Part shown: positions 46,443 to 57,498 of the stretch, in pieces | How the letters are laid out: each line of letters starts with the position of its first letter | Position numbering within the stretch: the first letter of the stretch is position 1 | Assembly (NCBI RefSeq): GCF_900963305.1 | Contig: NC_042513.1 | Location: forward strand, 27,519,087 to 27,583,086 | From: Echeneis naucrates | Lineage: Eukaryota > Chordata > Actinopteri > Carangiformes > Echeneidae | Length of the DNA: 64,000 nt | Direction of reading: 5' to 3' | Notes under the pieces: model-generated | The model's database searches: none | Told to the model about the DNA's origin: nothing | The model's input: only the letters and a program-made list of their open reading frames with translations | Program-made: the position numbers and the translations under genes

Positions 46443-47790
46443 CTGACAGACTGAATAAGAAAACTCTTATTTCACTTGCAGGAAGTGATTTTTTGGTTTT
46501 ATTTTAATTTTACCTTTCATGTTTTCTCTCGGTAAATTCAAAGCTGTCAATCAAACATTAGTTGTTGAAATGCATCATGGGAGTTGTAGTTAACAGCTAC
46601 CTGTGAGCCTGTTGGTCCGCAGGTTTGAATTTAATGTTGATACAAAGCTTAACTGTAAGGCGGGAAATTAGGCTCCGCCCTCTTTACAGGTCTGCCCTTT
46701 TAGCCTAGCCACACTGTTAGCTTCTGTCCGACGAGACGGTCCAATCAGAGACGAGCCTGCAGGACATCGTGACAGGGAGCTGTGTTGTTGTAACCATGCT
46801 GCGATCACCAGATGTGGGGGAAGTAGCATATTTTCACATGTTCACATGTTTCACATCTCATGTTTCTCATGAATTGTGTTTATGTGAAGTGGACATGCAG
46901 ACTCTACCCTCACTGACTGGCAAATACACATTTGTCATCATGCTTCTCCAACGTTGTGTGTTTCATTTTTCAGCCAAAGAAACGACGCGGTGAGCTTGCT
47001 CTCTGAGGCTCAGGCAGCTGGAGCTCCGATGGACTGAAGGAGGAACTCTATCTGCAGCTCCACCCAAACACTCAACGGACACTTACTGCTTGACTGGTGG
47101 AGTGAGGAGAGATAACGAAGCCACAGAGACTGTGACAGTTGATCTGTGTGCCGCTGCCACACAAACGGGGTGATTTATTCATTTGATGATGACAAATCTA
47201 CAAAATAACTAATAAACCCCGCCCTCTCTCTGAGTGACAGCTGATTTTTACTGCAGAATAACTGTGGAGTTGTGGTTACTATGGTAACTACGTCACTGCG
47301 GTCATTGTCGCCTGATGTATCACGATAATTATGAATCGTGTTACAGAGATGATTAAATATGTCATTAAACAAGGCCACTTTTGATTTTTCTAATCAGATC
47401 TTGTAGCAGCAGAATAGCATGGTCCTCCTACTACGGTGGCCCAGACAGGTCAACACTCAGCTAAAGATTCCAAAAACTCAAAGTAGAAATAAACGTTGAC
47501 GAGTTCTTATTTGATCTGTTAATAAAAATACAAACTTCACTTAATGACATAAACAAAATGTTGAAGCTGAACAGACAGAAAGCAGAATGAGATTTAAAAC
47601 TGTGTAAAAACTTTCTGTTCGACTGCAGCGTGACGCTTTAGATACACAAAATCTGAACCCAGGAACCAGACAATCCAGATGAGTGACAAACACACACATG
47701 TTCATAACTCATGTTTGCTCAGAAACGTCACATGGACTCAAAGTAAATTCCTCGGGTGTGCAAGTGAGGCCACACCTTCTTCTTCTTCTT
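46443..47790. other. Intergenic between adaptor and paqr genes
   Basis: No gene is recognised. The right end probably contains the 3' UTR of the leftward receptor gene. Confidence 0.4.
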
Positions 47791-49687
47791 CTATCTTTGT
47801 CCTTCATCGCCCTTCATCAGCTCAGCCTGAGCTCTCCTCCTCATGGCCAGCGCCATCACGGCGCAGCAGAAGGTCAGGCAGAGGAAGGAGGCGCAGGCCA
47901 GAAGGAGCCACTCTTCCCCAAACTGCCGGGCCAGCACAGGCCGCCGCCACACGAAGTCCTGGAACAGTGCCTCCTGCTGGACGAGCATGCAGAAAGTCAA
48001 CAGGATGTGGAAGAGCTGATGGCTGCGGCCGGGGGAGAAGCAATCGGGGCAAGAGAAGAAGAAGAATGACAGCAGAAACAGCACCACCTGGTGGTGAAAA
48101 GGAAGAGGTCAATTAAAGGTCAACAGGACAAGTCAGTCAGAGCTTCAGCATCTTCTGTCCACAGCTGATCTGAATGTGTGGAGAAGGTTTGATCTCCACC
48201 AGCTCCTGAAGGAAACATCTAAATCAGCCTCTGACTACCAAACAATCACCTGCAGGACATGCAGCAGCAGAGTGGCGTTGTTCATCCAGCTGAAGGTGGC
48301 GAGACGATGGACAACAGGGCTGATGGCCCCGCCCATCCAGACCAGGCACAACTTCCTGATCAGCAGGTATGGTTGGCGGACATGAAGCTTTGAGCAGTAG
48401 CAGGTGATGCAGGAGAACCAGGTGAGGACGGTGGCAGCTGGCAGGAAGATCTGCAAAGAAAGCCGCATCGTTGGTTCATCTGAGCCTATCGTGTCGGTTA
48501 GTGACGTTTTAGACGGATCCACACACCTTTCCCAGCATGCTTTGTGTCCAGGTGGGGTCTGAGCTGTACAGGAACAGAGCCAGAGCACAGCCGTACTGGT
48601 AGATGGCCACGCCCACACAGTCCAGGAAGAAGAGCCAGTAATGCGCCTGCTCTGCCCGCAACAGGTGAGCTGCAGCGCTGCAACATTGAGAATCTGTTTG
48701 ACCTGCTAATCAATAATCAATAGATCACATTACGCTAACGGATGCTAACGGACTGAGAGGATCATCAACCCTGCAGCTTTTCAGCCGGTTTTAGCTCTTC
48801 TAGAGAAAAGGTGGATCTGACCTGCTCTCCTGATTGGATGGTCCAGCCTGTCAGTCACACTTTAGCCCCACCCCTAACCCCTCCCCTCCCTCCTCCTCTG
48901 CTTCCCTTTAAATGGAGCATCATTTAAAAATGGACATTGTAACGTAGTACTACCTGCTATTGTGTGTCTCTGTTGTTTGCTTCTTGTTTGTTGTTTAAAA
49001 TGTTAAAAAAGTTTAAAATGTTGCTGCTGTAACAATGTGAATTTCCCCATTGTGGGACAATAAAGGAAATCTAATCTAATCTAATCTAAACTCATCAGGA
49101 ACACATTTACTGAGGAGGAGGAGGGACATTTTCCCATAGACTTCAATGCCATCTGACATCTGACTACAGCCGGTGGACTGACTTCCTGAAGGTTTCTGAT
49201 TTTCTGTGCACCCTGAAGCAGCTCTTGACTCGAAGAGTCTTTGGAGCTCGTACCTGCAGCTCCGGGATGCGACGGCAGAGAAGACGTAAAGGGCCAGAGG
49301 CAGCGAGGACGCGTCCACAGAGAAGCCCTGACCTTCAGGACCCTGCAGCCGAAAGCCCAGAATCCCCTGAGGAGGTCAGAGGTCAAAGAGTCAGACACTC
49401 AGATAAACCCACGAGGCCAACCGACCTGCACTGGACCGGACTCGTACCCCTCCCTGACGGACGATGAAGGTCAGAAACCTCAACACCACAAAGACAGCAC
49501 ACAGCAGGGGGCTCCACAAATCCAGGTTCTGATTCTGGACATGGAAGAGACCGGGGACGGGACAGCGCCACGACAGGACGAACTGCTCCCGGAACAGGGG
49601 TAGGAGCCACGACACCAGAGGGAGTGAAGGAGGGGCGAACAACACCTGAAGCATGATGGGAAAGGATCCTGACTTCAGTCTGCACAA
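47791..49687 (-). CDS. paqr8: Membrane progestin receptor, divergent PAQR8/PAQR7-like
   Basis: Seven-helix PAQR-family membrane protein. Five exons (49687-49448, 49342-49254, 48677-48527, 48450-48250, 48087-47791) give 325 residues in frame, against about 350 in mPRs. Landmarks are: PLFREQF; QNQNLDLWSPLL (motif A); ASSLPLALYVFSAV; AHYWLFFLDCVGVAIYQYG (motif B); ISPVVHRL; LFLLSFFFFSCPDC; and GRSHQLFH (motif C, HxxxH kept). The ISPVVHR and FFSCP strings place it with PAQR7/8 rather than PAQR5/6. Two oddities stand out. Motif A has Pro where the zinc-binding His of xWTH is expected. The coding region has four short introns, whereas human PAQR7 and PAQR8 coding regions are intronless. The neighbouring IL-17 genes match the human PAQR8 locus. 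The exact start is uncertain (Met at 49687, or 11 codons later). paqr8 is the best label, not proven. Confidence 0.8.
48880..49088 (+). mobile_element. LINE 3' tail (L2/Rex1-like) with (TAATC)n end
   Basis: TGTGAATTTCCCCATTGTGG, then GACAATAAAGGAAATCTAATCTAA, is a classic fish non-LTR element terminus. It lies in the intron between the second and third coding exons of the progestin-receptor gene, in the opposite orientation, and is followed directly by a copy of the CCCATAGACTTCAAT repeat (49090-49150). Confidence 0.7.
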
Positions 49688-49794
49688 AGAAGAAAGACAG
49701 GAAGTTGACCATGGAGGGGGAGGGGCTTGTTGTTAAGAAGCTAAGGATAATGGGTACTGTAGTTTATGGGATGAAGATTAAGATTTATGAAAAA

Positions 49795-50165
49795 GTTTAT
49801 CCTCAATATTCACAACCAAATAACCAAACAAACAAACAAACCAACCAACAAACAAACAAAAAAACCAACCAATTAACCAACAAACAACCAAATAAACAAA
49901 TAAACAAACTAACCAACAAACAACCAAATAAAAAAACAAACAAACAAACAAACCAACCAACCAACAAACAAACAAAAAACCAACCAACTAACCAACAAAC
50001 AACCAAATAAACAAATAAACAAACTAACCAACAAACAACCAAATAAACAAATAAACAAACTAACCAACAAACAACCAAATAAAAAAACAAACAAACAAAC
50101 AAACAAACAAACCAACCAACAAACAAAAAAACCAACCAACTAACCAACAAACAAACAAACAAACC
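49795..50165 (+). repeat. A/C-only repeat (AAACAAACCAACC)n
   Basis: About 370 bases are almost purely A and C, apart from scattered T. They are built from AAAC, CAACC and AAATAAAC units and contain longer recurring blocks, for example the three repeats of AACAACCAAATAAACAAATA around 49880-50080. The minus-strand VCLFVGWLVCLFV frames are artefacts of the repeat. Confidence 0.92.
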
Positions 50166-50672
50166 TAAAAAGTAAAATTTAGCAAAAATTTAAACTCACA
50201 TCAAAACTAGAGCCTGTTTCTGTTCGGAGGCTGGTATGTGTGTGTCTGTGTATGTGAAAATTCATGTGACTGGTTGACAAGCAGCAGGAATGAGCAGGTC
50301 AACAACAACTCATGAACCAAACACACACACACTCACACACACACACCTAATCTTTTGTTTCCTGTTCATTTCAGCTGGTTTTGGTCTGAATGTGTTTTTC
50401 TCTGTTTGGGATTTCAGATGTCACAAGACTCAACACACAGACACACACACAGACACACACACACACGCACAAACAGTCCCCACAGCTGCCTTTAAAGCAG
50501 TTTCCTGGTCTCATCTGGACTATAATGAATACAGGACCAGGTTCAAGTTCATTTTGTGTGTTTTTATTTACACAAACAAATGTTGACAAACTGACACAAT
50601 TCAATCACAAAATGTTAAATATTAAATTCCACTTTTCTTTCGATGAGTCCTCCGTGCTGGACCGATGTGGAC
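50166..50672. other. Region between A/C repeat and il17 gene
   Basis: CA-type microsatellite stretches at about 50320-50345 and 50440-50470. It probably includes the il17 3' UTR. No gene is recognised. Confidence 0.4.
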
Positions 50673-51948
50673 TCAGTTGGTCCTGGTCCTGACGCAGGTG
50701 CAGCCAACGGCCACGGAGCGGTAGGTCGCAGTGAAGCAGCGTCCGGCCCCCTGCCGGATCAGGACCAGGATGTTCTGGTAGATCGGGACAGAGTCCAGGT
50801 CCTTTGAGTCCGTGGATCTGGGACCAGGACTGAAACAGGAGCTGCTGCATTCGGCCTCCCAGATGGTGGATGGGATCCGGTTCTTCACCGTGTTAGACCT
50901 GAAATAACAACAAACAACAACAACAACAACATAACACTGAATTAAATTCTACGAATTACTTTTAAATTCTGTATTCAATAAAAGTAAGTCTCACTTTCAT
51001 TGTGAACAACAAAATTCAACATGTGGATAAATAAATTAGAAACACAAACCAAAGTTTCAAAGTGAAATGAGACAAAATCTAAATAGTTTATATGTAATAA
51101 CTCTGATTTATGGATTTTGAAAAAGAATTTTTTTTTTTATGAATTCAGTAGTTTTCTACTACTTGCTTTTTGTCTTAATGTTATTGATGTGTGATGTCAT
51201 TGTGTGATGTCACACCTCCAGCTCCATGGAGACAGAGATCTGAGGTGGATGTTCCCACTTCCTTCTGATAAGGAGGACTCGTTCAAGGAGAACGCCAACA
51301 TGGAGTCACACCCAGGAGGATGAGGACCGTTATCCCTGGAGGAGGCCTCTACCCACAATGCACTGCAACATACCTGAGGACAGAACAGGTGAGTTTAACT
51401 TAAAAAGGGATTTTCCCGCTGATGCAGTAAAGTCGGGTGAAAAACTGAACAATTTATAGAGACACTAGAATTTCAGAATCATAAAATCTGGACCTTTGAT
51501 ATTGTTTTAGTTTTTTTTTTTCCCAGTTTTACACCGGATGCCCTTCCTGACCAAACCGTCCCGTTTATCCAGGCTTGGGACCGACACAAGAGGACCATTA
51601 GTCTGTACATCGTGGGGTTCCCCGTTGGGGAATTGAACCCCGGCCTCCTGCATACCAAGCAGGTATACTCACCACGATACTAAAGAAGCGACTTTACTCT
51701 AAAATATGGACCTTTAAAGTTTAGTTAAAAAATGTAAATAATAAAATCAGCTGTTGTGTGACGATGACAGGTAACAGATAAAAACACATCAGTTCATGTT
51801 CTGTCTTCCATTAATTAGAGTTTGGTATTTTATGGATGATGAGACTTCATCAGCATCTTCTGTCTCTATAAAGTCGGATCATCGGCTGGTCTTAGAGGAT
51901 GGAGATGATGCTCACCAGCAGGAAACAAATGTGGAGCCTCAGCTTCAT
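50673..51948 (-). CDS. il17a/f: Interleukin-17A/F-type cytokine, copy 1
   Basis: Secreted cystine-knot cytokine that signals through IL-17RA/RC. Three exons (51948-51916, 51373-51216, 50898-50673) give 138 residues, against 155 in human IL-17A. The signal peptide MKLRLHICFLLVCCSALWVEA spans the first junction. LRSLSPWSWRSNTVKNR matches the ST-SPW-Y motif region, followed by IPSTIWEAECSSSC, LDSVPIYQNILVLIRQ and VAVGCTCVRTRTN. The paired cysteines (AEC..C and GCTC) and both interchain candidates (PPGCDS and GRCF) are present. The spacing is C-x3-C instead of the usual C-x4-C. It lies head to head with the second IL-17 gene 4.2 kb away, next to the paqr8-like gene as in human 6p12. A TTAAATA box lies about 55 bases upstream of the start. 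Confidence 0.9.
51510..51690 (-). mobile_element. tRNA-derived SINE
   Basis: Read on the minus strand, a tRNA-like head with A box (TAGTATCGTGGTGAG) and B box (GGGGTTCAATTCCCC), and an anticodon-arm-like CCTGC-TTGGTAT-GCAGG, is followed by a body. The body contains TCAGGAAGGGCATCCGGTGT and ends in an A-run. The body motif is very common in teleost genomes. The whole unit lies in intron 1 of the il17 gene, in the same orientation as that gene. The head resembles tRNA-Asp or tRNA-Gly more than tRNA-Val. Confidence 0.75.
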
Positions 51949-52002
51949 GTCTTCAGCTCGGTCCGGTCCAGCTTCAGTGTGCGAGCTGACTCTGAGTTCA
52001 GT

Positions 52003-52009
52003 ATTTAAG
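52003..52009 (-). promoter_or_regulatory. TATA-like box of il17 copy 1
   Basis: TTAAATA on the minus strand about 55 bases before the ATG would give a 5' UTR of roughly 25-30 bases. Position and sequence fit an inducible cytokine promoter. No experiment supports it. Confidence 0.4.
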
Positions 52010-52514
52010 TCGGCGGGCTGATGGCAGCGATAAGAAGCTGCAGAGACGACGAGGGAGATTCCTGTTATCTCTGAACACCATCAGACTGAAGGAAGCAGCT
52101 TCACCTCTGATAACATCAGCTTCTGTTTCCACTCAGATCAGAACAGCAACTTTATCAAAGATCTTCATCTGATGAGCTGTGCCAAATCTTTTTCATTTTT
52201 TAAAGTGATCCTGCACTCAGATTTATATTAAAGCTATTAAGATATCTAAAAACATTTTATAATGTTCTAACATTTCCTGTCTTTATTTTATTGCAGAATG
52301 TGAAGTCACAAAAACTAAAACACTGAAACTTCATTTATGAAAATATGAGATGTCATTTATTTTTGTGGACAAACAGCTTCACTGTTATCACATTTATAAC
52401 GGCACTGTAGCTGTACAGCAACCTTCTGGAGAGATAAACAGTAAGAAATCGAAAGAGATCAAATCAGATCAAATATTTGATTTAATGCATTTTTTCAAAC
52501 AATATTAATGTCAC

Positions 52515-52690
52515 CCATTCATTCATTCATTCATCCATCTTCTTCTCGATCTGTTTCCGGGTCACGGGGGTTCTAGAGCCAATCCCAGCTCACTCTGGGT
52601 GAGGGGCGGAGTCACCTGGACAGACCAACAACCACTCAGACCTACGGACAGGTTAGAGTCACCAATGAACCCAAACAGGACGTCTGTGGA
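52515..52690 (+). mobile_element. Common teleost interspersed repeat
   Basis: TTCATTCATTCATCCATCTT, then CTGTTTCCGGGTCACGGGGG, CCAATCCCAGCTCACT and GGACAGGTTAGAGTCACCAA. This is the well-known fish repeat module with (ATTC)n, GGGTCACGGGGG and a tract resembling GGGCAATTTAGAGTCACCAAT. The class is uncertain. Confidence 0.6.
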
Positions 52691-53754
52691 GGCCTCAGGA
52701 GGGGAACTGAACCAGGACAGAATCACTGTGACACCCTGTCAAAACCAGTTTAAAACTATTTTTATGGTTTGTCTTAATACTCTTACATGATATTATATTA
52801 TATTACATTATGTCTAACATTTAAACTTATACTTTAAAATACAGAGAATGAGTAATAACATTCTGAGTAATAAATGAGTAATACATTTAAATTGCACTTT
52901 GAACCAAAAGCAGGAAGGTCGCATGATGATGAGAAACGTTTAAAAAAAATTAAAACAATTTTTATCTTTTATGATTTTTTCCAAATTATTTGTTGGCTCA
53001 CTTGTTATAAGCCACACGGCCCACCAGAGGGCCCCGGACCACAGTTTGAGAATCTCCACGCCAGATCCAGATCCTTCTCTGCTTTGAACATGGTGGGAGG
53101 TTGAGATGATCTCCAATTTGATCTCTGGTGTGGTCAACTGGCAGAAAAATGAATTTCTTATTTCTTTTTTGTTTCTCTGATTTTACTTTAATTTGCATTT
53201 ATTGTGAATAATGAACAGCTGAAGGAGACGCCTGAGAATGTGTTGGAGGCCTGACGGTAAAACACTGAAATCTGGAAACTTCAGGGAAACCACATAGATG
53301 AGTGGGGGGACTCAAATATTAAATATGTTATTTATGATATTATACTATAGTTGATACATATATGTTTTACATGCACACTGTGTGTGTTTTTATTTTCTTT
53401 GTACGGTTCAGGTCCAGTTCAGGGAAAGATCCTGGTCTACTTTAACAGAGAGCCAACGAACTGCTGGTTGAACCGAGACCTGGACTTGGTCTCTGGATTC
53501 GAATAAAGACGAAATAAATAAATACTGTTGCCATGACGACAGTGTGTTCCTGGATGTCAGTTTGTGACCAAAACCTGAATCACCCTGACCCCATTTTGAG
53601 TTCTCTCTGTTGTGGGTGGGGGACGGAAACTGTTTGTAGAAAGACAAACCTCCGAGGACTGAGGACATCAGGAAACACAACAATCTGTCTTTAGACCTGG
53701 ACCTGGACTCTGCTGGTCTGATGATCCACATCCTTCTTTTTAATCTGGTCGTTA

Positions 53755-53995
53755 GTGACGTCTAGAGTATTGGTTCCGCTGGGTGATGTCACAGCCAATC
53801 AGCGTCTCCGAATCAGTCCTGTTTATTTCTGAGTTTATTGTGTCGACAGAATAAAGACAATCTGATATTTGGAGCAGATTTTTCATCATTAATGAGCAGA
53901 ACTGCTGATCAGATAAAGACAGAAACGACCCAAACACATGAGAGGAACTTTTCTGTGGAGAGTCTGAACTGATCAGACAGAATCAGTCTGAATGT
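53755..53995 (+). repeat. Two-copy dispersed repeat, copy B
   Basis: Collinear with 16790-17035: GGGTGATGTCACAGCCAATC, GACAGAATAAAGACAATC, GAGCAGAACTGCTGATCAGA and GACCCAAACACATGA are all shared. Confidence 0.75.
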
Positions 53996-55369
53996 GAGGA
54001 GAGATTAAAAAAAAAAACTTAAAACAGAAAGACTGAATGTTACTAAATAAATTGTCTCTCTGTGCGTTGGCAGCTTTCAGCTTCCTGTTTCCATACATTG
54101 GTTATGGGGCTGTGGCCCCGCCCCCAGCTGTGACATCACAGAGGGGGCGTTAGGTGTGGTTTTGGCTGTGATATAGTCAGGTCTAAACCTGAAGATTTGA
54201 TGAAAGCGTCAGCATCTTCTGTCTGACCTGCTTTGACTGACACAGAGGAAACGAGATGGGTGTCACGCTGATAACGCCTCATCTGTTACCGTCACAACCA
54301 TCAGCACTTTTCCTGAGCAGGAAACGCCCCGTGGGATGCTGCCACGGTCCAGGTCTGCAGCTGCAGCAGGGACAGCTTCCTGTTTGTACTGTCGGCGGCG
54401 CAAGAAAAAAGCGTTCTGACAAAAGAACTCAGAAGAAAACGAGTATGCAGATCAAACAGCACCAACAAAGAAGACTTTTCTCATTAACCTAACCCTAACC
54501 CATGTCTTTTCAGTTTCTTCACATTAAAAGATTCTGTCTCCTCAGACAAAGACAACTTCGTGTTTGCACCTCTGGCCTCAGACGCCAATTATTCCTGTGC
54601 TGTTTTATTTACGCACAACTTTTATTCTAAAACATCTTCCCCAGGCCACCTGAAGGACAAGAAACAAAGAGAAACTAGATGACTCAGCTCATAATCTCAG
54701 AGGTCGATTATTATTAAAAGCATATTCTTCCTCTGATGATAGAGATGATTGAACATCGACAGGCTGAATGAGAAATCAGTTTAATCACTCAGTGATTTAT
54801 CAGAATTGAAAGTGTGTGTTTGTCTGCAGCTCATGAACTTTCTGTTGGTGGAATAAATGTAATTCTTGGACATTTTTTTCTTCTATTGTGAATCACATGG
54901 ATTTCATACATTCACCCTTTTCCTCCATAAAAGGCCTGTTAGCATTTCAGACAATGGAAAAGCAAAGAAAGCAGCACAGGAAGCCGCAGATTAGCATCAA
55001 ACCAGGTCGGAGGCAAACTGGCAGCGTGGGCTGAACAAAAAAACCACACAACAGATGTGTTATGGATGATGCTGCACTTCACACAAACCTGAGTCACAAC
55101 AACCCAAAACCAGGTCAGAGAGGAGCGCCAGCATCCTGCAGCACGACCCGCCCCGACAGAGACAGGCTCAAAGGCCCCGGGGGGGCCACCCGGGGCCATC
55201 AGAGGCCCCCAGAACAAAACACTGTGATGGCAAACTGTCCAAAAGTTTCTCTCATTTCATCACACTGACGACATTAAAAGCACCAATGACGCGTCTGATG
55301 GGACGTGACGGACGGAGAGATGTGACTCAGATTAATCATGTCATCAAAGATCATCAAGGGTCCAAAGAT

Positions 55370-55445
55370 GATCGGATCAGATCCGATCAGATCCGATCAG
55401 ATCAGATCAGATCAGATCAAATCAGATCAAATCAAATGAGATCAA
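55370..55445 (+). repeat. (GATCA)n pentamer array
   Basis: GATCAGATC and GATCCGATC units in tandem, decaying to GATCAAATC at the right end. Dense in GATC palindromes. Confidence 0.88.
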
Positions 55446-56195
55446 ATTCACTGGATAGAGTTTATTTTATTCTTAAATATATTATAAATTGATATTCTTG
55501 TCAGAATATGTTACATTAATATGTTTGTCAGAATGTATTAAATAAATGTTCTTATAAAAATATGTCAAAGTATATCTAAACATCATAAATCATTTTATAT
55601 CATACACATGATGTGTATAGATATATACATGCATATCATCAACTTATATTCTGTTCTCACATGTTATGTGATTGAAAATATAATAAGTATAAAATCTAAA
55701 AGCAGAGAAGTTTGAGGCCTGTCGTGGGGCATTCAGGTGATGTGTTCAGGTGTTGGATGTTCAGGATTTTCCTTCTTTGATGTTGGTTTCTGCTTATTCA
55801 GACAAATCAGACCGAAGATGATGTTTATGGCGAAGACCTGACGCTGCAGAGCAGAACATGACCTAGAAAATCACTTTCAACCTTTCACTGCAGATTCATT
55901 AGAACTTCGAATTGACTGTGAAAGTGGGTCATCCACCTAAACACACCGCTGGTCTGTGTGGGGAACAGATGATGACATCATCAAAGGAAGTCCGACAACA
56001 GTGCTGACTCTGATGGCCAGCAGGATAAAAATCATGGCTTTAAACAGCACCCATCAGAACACCGCCTGAAGAAGAGCCAGTTTAACTCCGATCAACCTGA
56101 ACCTCCATCTGAGCCCGGGGAGCCTACGAACACCGAGGGTTAACAACGCACGAGAAGATCTGAAGAAGAACCAAAACAGCAAGAAGTCCAGCATC

Positions 56196-57498
56196 ATGTT
56201 TCCATCGTCCTGCAGCGTGACGGTGAGAGCAGCTTCCTTTGTTTCATCCAAACAGAAATTTAAAAGTGAGAAAATCATGAAAGCTTAAAAGTGATCACTG
56301 ATCAATATCTGAATTCAGAGTTCAGGAATCACTAAAAGATATTCTGAATACATTTTTATGTTTTATTCTATTTTACATCCATGTGACGGATATAATGAAC
56401 AATAATAATATTCAACAAAACTTCAGCTCAATAAAAATCATTCAATGAAAACATGATCTGAATCTGTATTCATTTAGGTGTTTATAAATCATTCAAATTC
56501 AAATCAATTTCATATTCACCACTTTGTTGTTTCACATTTAAACTGTCAATGAAATAGTTTAAATCATATTCTTTTTAATTCGATGTTCATTTTATCTGGA
56601 ATTGAATTCTGAATATTACGTTTATTATATCTTTGAGATATTTTAATTTAAATTCTAAAGCTATTTATTGCAGTCTAATTGTAAAAGAGTTCTTTTCAGA
56701 AGTTGAATCTTATAATATAATATAATATATATATAATATATAGTATATAATATAAAATATAATAATATGCAAAATAATGTTTATGTATCTATTTTTATAT
56801 TCAAATAAAATAACAAGATTTGTTATTTGTGATTTCCATGAAGCACGTCTGATACATTTACTCGATGAATCTTGGTGTTTTTGCTGATTTCAGTGAAAAC
56901 TGATTTTATTCTTCCTCAGGGTTTCTGTGTTGTGGCCATGATGATGGTGATGATGATGGCGGAGGGGGCGGCCATGCCGAAAGAAGGTGCCCACTTGAGA
57001 CACTCACCGAACACGCACAAAACGTCTGACCGTGCAATCAAAACGGTCCCCCTGGAACTGGACGCCAGCTCGATGGTTCCTGCCAAACCCATGAGGCCTC
57101 TGGAGAACTCATCCATCTCCCCGTGGACCTACAAGTACGGACACCCGTCTCCATTAGGGATCTGAATTCTGACCGATAGAACTTTGGAATGGTCCTTTAA
57201 TTGAAGTTAATCTGGTCCTTATTTGTGTCCCTTGTCTCTGTCCGTCCTCAGCGTGTCCTACGATGAGTCCCTGTATCCTCACCTGCTCTCCGAGGCTCGC
57301 TGTTTGCTGAAAGGTTGTCTGAACTCGGAGGGCCAGGAGGACCAGAACCTGGAGTCCAGGCCCATCATGCGCCAAACGCTGGTGCTGCGGCGGGTCAGGC
57401 CTCAGGAGGCGGGGCAAAGCTACCATTACAAGTTGGAGTATCGCATCATCGCAGTGGGCTGCACCTGCGTCCGACCCATAATCCAATATGACGAGTGA
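56196..57498 (+). CDS. il17a/f: Interleukin-17A/F-type cytokine, copy 2
   Basis: Secreted IL-17 cytokine. Three exons (56196-56222, 56920-57134, 57252-57498) join into 162 residues. The short first exon, MFPSSCSVT, joins GFCVVAMMMVMMMAEGAA to make a plausible Met-rich signal peptide. The mature part reads SSISPWTYNVSYDESLYPHL, then LSEARCLLKGCLNSEGQEDQ, then RPIMRQTLVLRRV, and ends EYRIIAVGCTCVRPIIQYDE, very close to IL-17F (SPWNYTV..DPNRYP; C-x4-C; VGCTCVTPVI). The four intrachain cysteines are kept (ARC..GC and GCTC). No cysteine remains in the mature N-terminus or in the QSYHYKLEY segment where IL-17A/F carry the interchain bond. Exon 2 and exon 3 joints are strong. Exon 1 is less certain because it is only nine codons long. 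Confidence 0.88.
56717..56775 (+). repeat. AT-rich (ATATA)n tract in il17 intron 1
   Basis: TATAATATAATATAATATAT-type sequence, a low-complexity part of a very AT-rich intron. Confidence 0.75.

Larger units (their letters stand above)
52010..56195. other. Shared upstream region of the two il17 genes
   Basis: The 4.2 kb between the divergent starts contains a teleost interspersed repeat (52515-52690), copy B of the two-copy repeat (53755-53995) and a GATC-rich pentamer array (55370-55445). No other gene is recognised. Regulatory elements for both cytokines would be expected here, but I cannot point to a specific one. Confidence 0.5.

Noticed and set aside
47679-48116. 145-codon plus-strand Arg/Pro-rich frame
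   Set aside because: Antisense of the last paqr exon.
49800-50160. Possible CRISPR-like array
   Set aside because: Repeat units are contiguous without unique spacers, and the DNA is vertebrate.
49778-50162. Hydrophobic VCLFVGWLVCLFV frames that look like a membrane protein
   Set aside because: Read from an A/C-only simple repeat; no unique sequence.
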